This document shows positions 63,970-64,000 of a DNA stretch of 64,000 bases, in pieces. Position numbers and translations under genes: made by a program. Under the pieces are notes generated by a model. That model saw nothing but the letters and a program-made list of their open reading frames with translations. It was not told the DNA's origin and did no database searches. Within the stretch, counting starts at the first letter, position 1. Every line of letters starts with the position of its first letter. Origin of the DNA: Prevotellaceae bacterium UBA1746 (GTDB taxonomy: Bacteria > Bacteroidota > Bacteroidia > Bacteroidales > Bacteroidaceae); NCBI GenBank assembly GCA_905369775.1, contig CAJPJR010000002.1:1-64000 (forward strand), written 5' to 3'.

Positions 63970-64000
63970 GCCCCTCAGGATTTCGCCAAATACACGATTT

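Overview
This window is from a Bacteroidota chromosome, order Bacteroidales. My best guess is a GC-rich member near Prevotellaceae or Porphyromonadaceae; the exact genus is inference. The evidence is as follows. Promoters repeatedly fit the Bacteroidota pattern TTG-N19-21-TAnnTTTG. Iron uptake uses a FeoA-FeoB fusion. There is a methylmalonyl-CoA decarboxylase-type operon and two TonB-dependent receptors. Several secreted proteins end in a D-L-x-G-R-R-V ... Y-V-x-N-G-K-K type tail. Genes are dense on both strands. I found no rRNA, tRNA, insertion sequence, prophage or CRISPR array.

Layout. 1-4.3 kb: the end of an unknown gene, an M16 peptidase overlapping a Nudix hydrolase, and pnp. 4.5-7.0 kb (minus): mmdA, an unknown 85-aa protein and the biotin carrier. 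7.2-8.3 kb (minus): a MarR regulator and thioredoxin, whose promoter is flanked by twin operator-like dyads. 8.6-12.6 kb: a sigma factor fused to a membrane segment and beta-barrel, then a radical SAM/SPASM gene overlapping a Gfo/Idh/MocA oxidoreductase. 12.8-14.6 kb (minus): flavodoxin and enolase. 15.1-18.3 kb: a Crp/Fnr regulator (HcpR-like) facing a ric-hcp nitrosative-stress operon that has a Crp-type dyad near -41. 18.4-22.9 kb (minus): a giant secreted papain-like protease. 23.5-28.4 kb (minus): CYTH protein, a 48-aa membrane microprotein, prfB, acyl-CoA synthetase and a winged-helix protein. 28.7-35.1 kb: a siderophore-type TonB receptor and a secreted GH20 hexosaminidase. 35.9-41.4 kb: a four-gene run of GNAT-like protein, parE, coaD and S41 peptidase. 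41.9-44.6 kb: a TSUP permease with its DUF1634 partner, and a secreted lectin-like protein with a KPEP linker. 44.9-50.2 kb: fhs with a lipopolysaccharide-kinase-like gene, a DEAD-box helicase, a candidate small RNA and a small membrane protein. 50.4-54.3 kb: pyruvate kinase diverging from feoAB. 55.0-59.2 kb: two tandem copies of a cassette, each a large secreted protein followed by a tiny acidic protein. 59.8-64 kb: a His/Cys-rich exported protein, a TonB receptor and a lipoprotein, probably a metal-uptake locus.

The most promising undescribed system is the tandem secreted-protein plus micro-protein cassette at 55-59.2 kb. Others worth a look are the sigma/beta-barrel fusion, the HcpR-like circuit around hcp, the twin dyads at trxA, and a small transcript with its own promoter and terminator near 49.6 kb. 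All functional calls rest on motifs read by eye; no database search was run.
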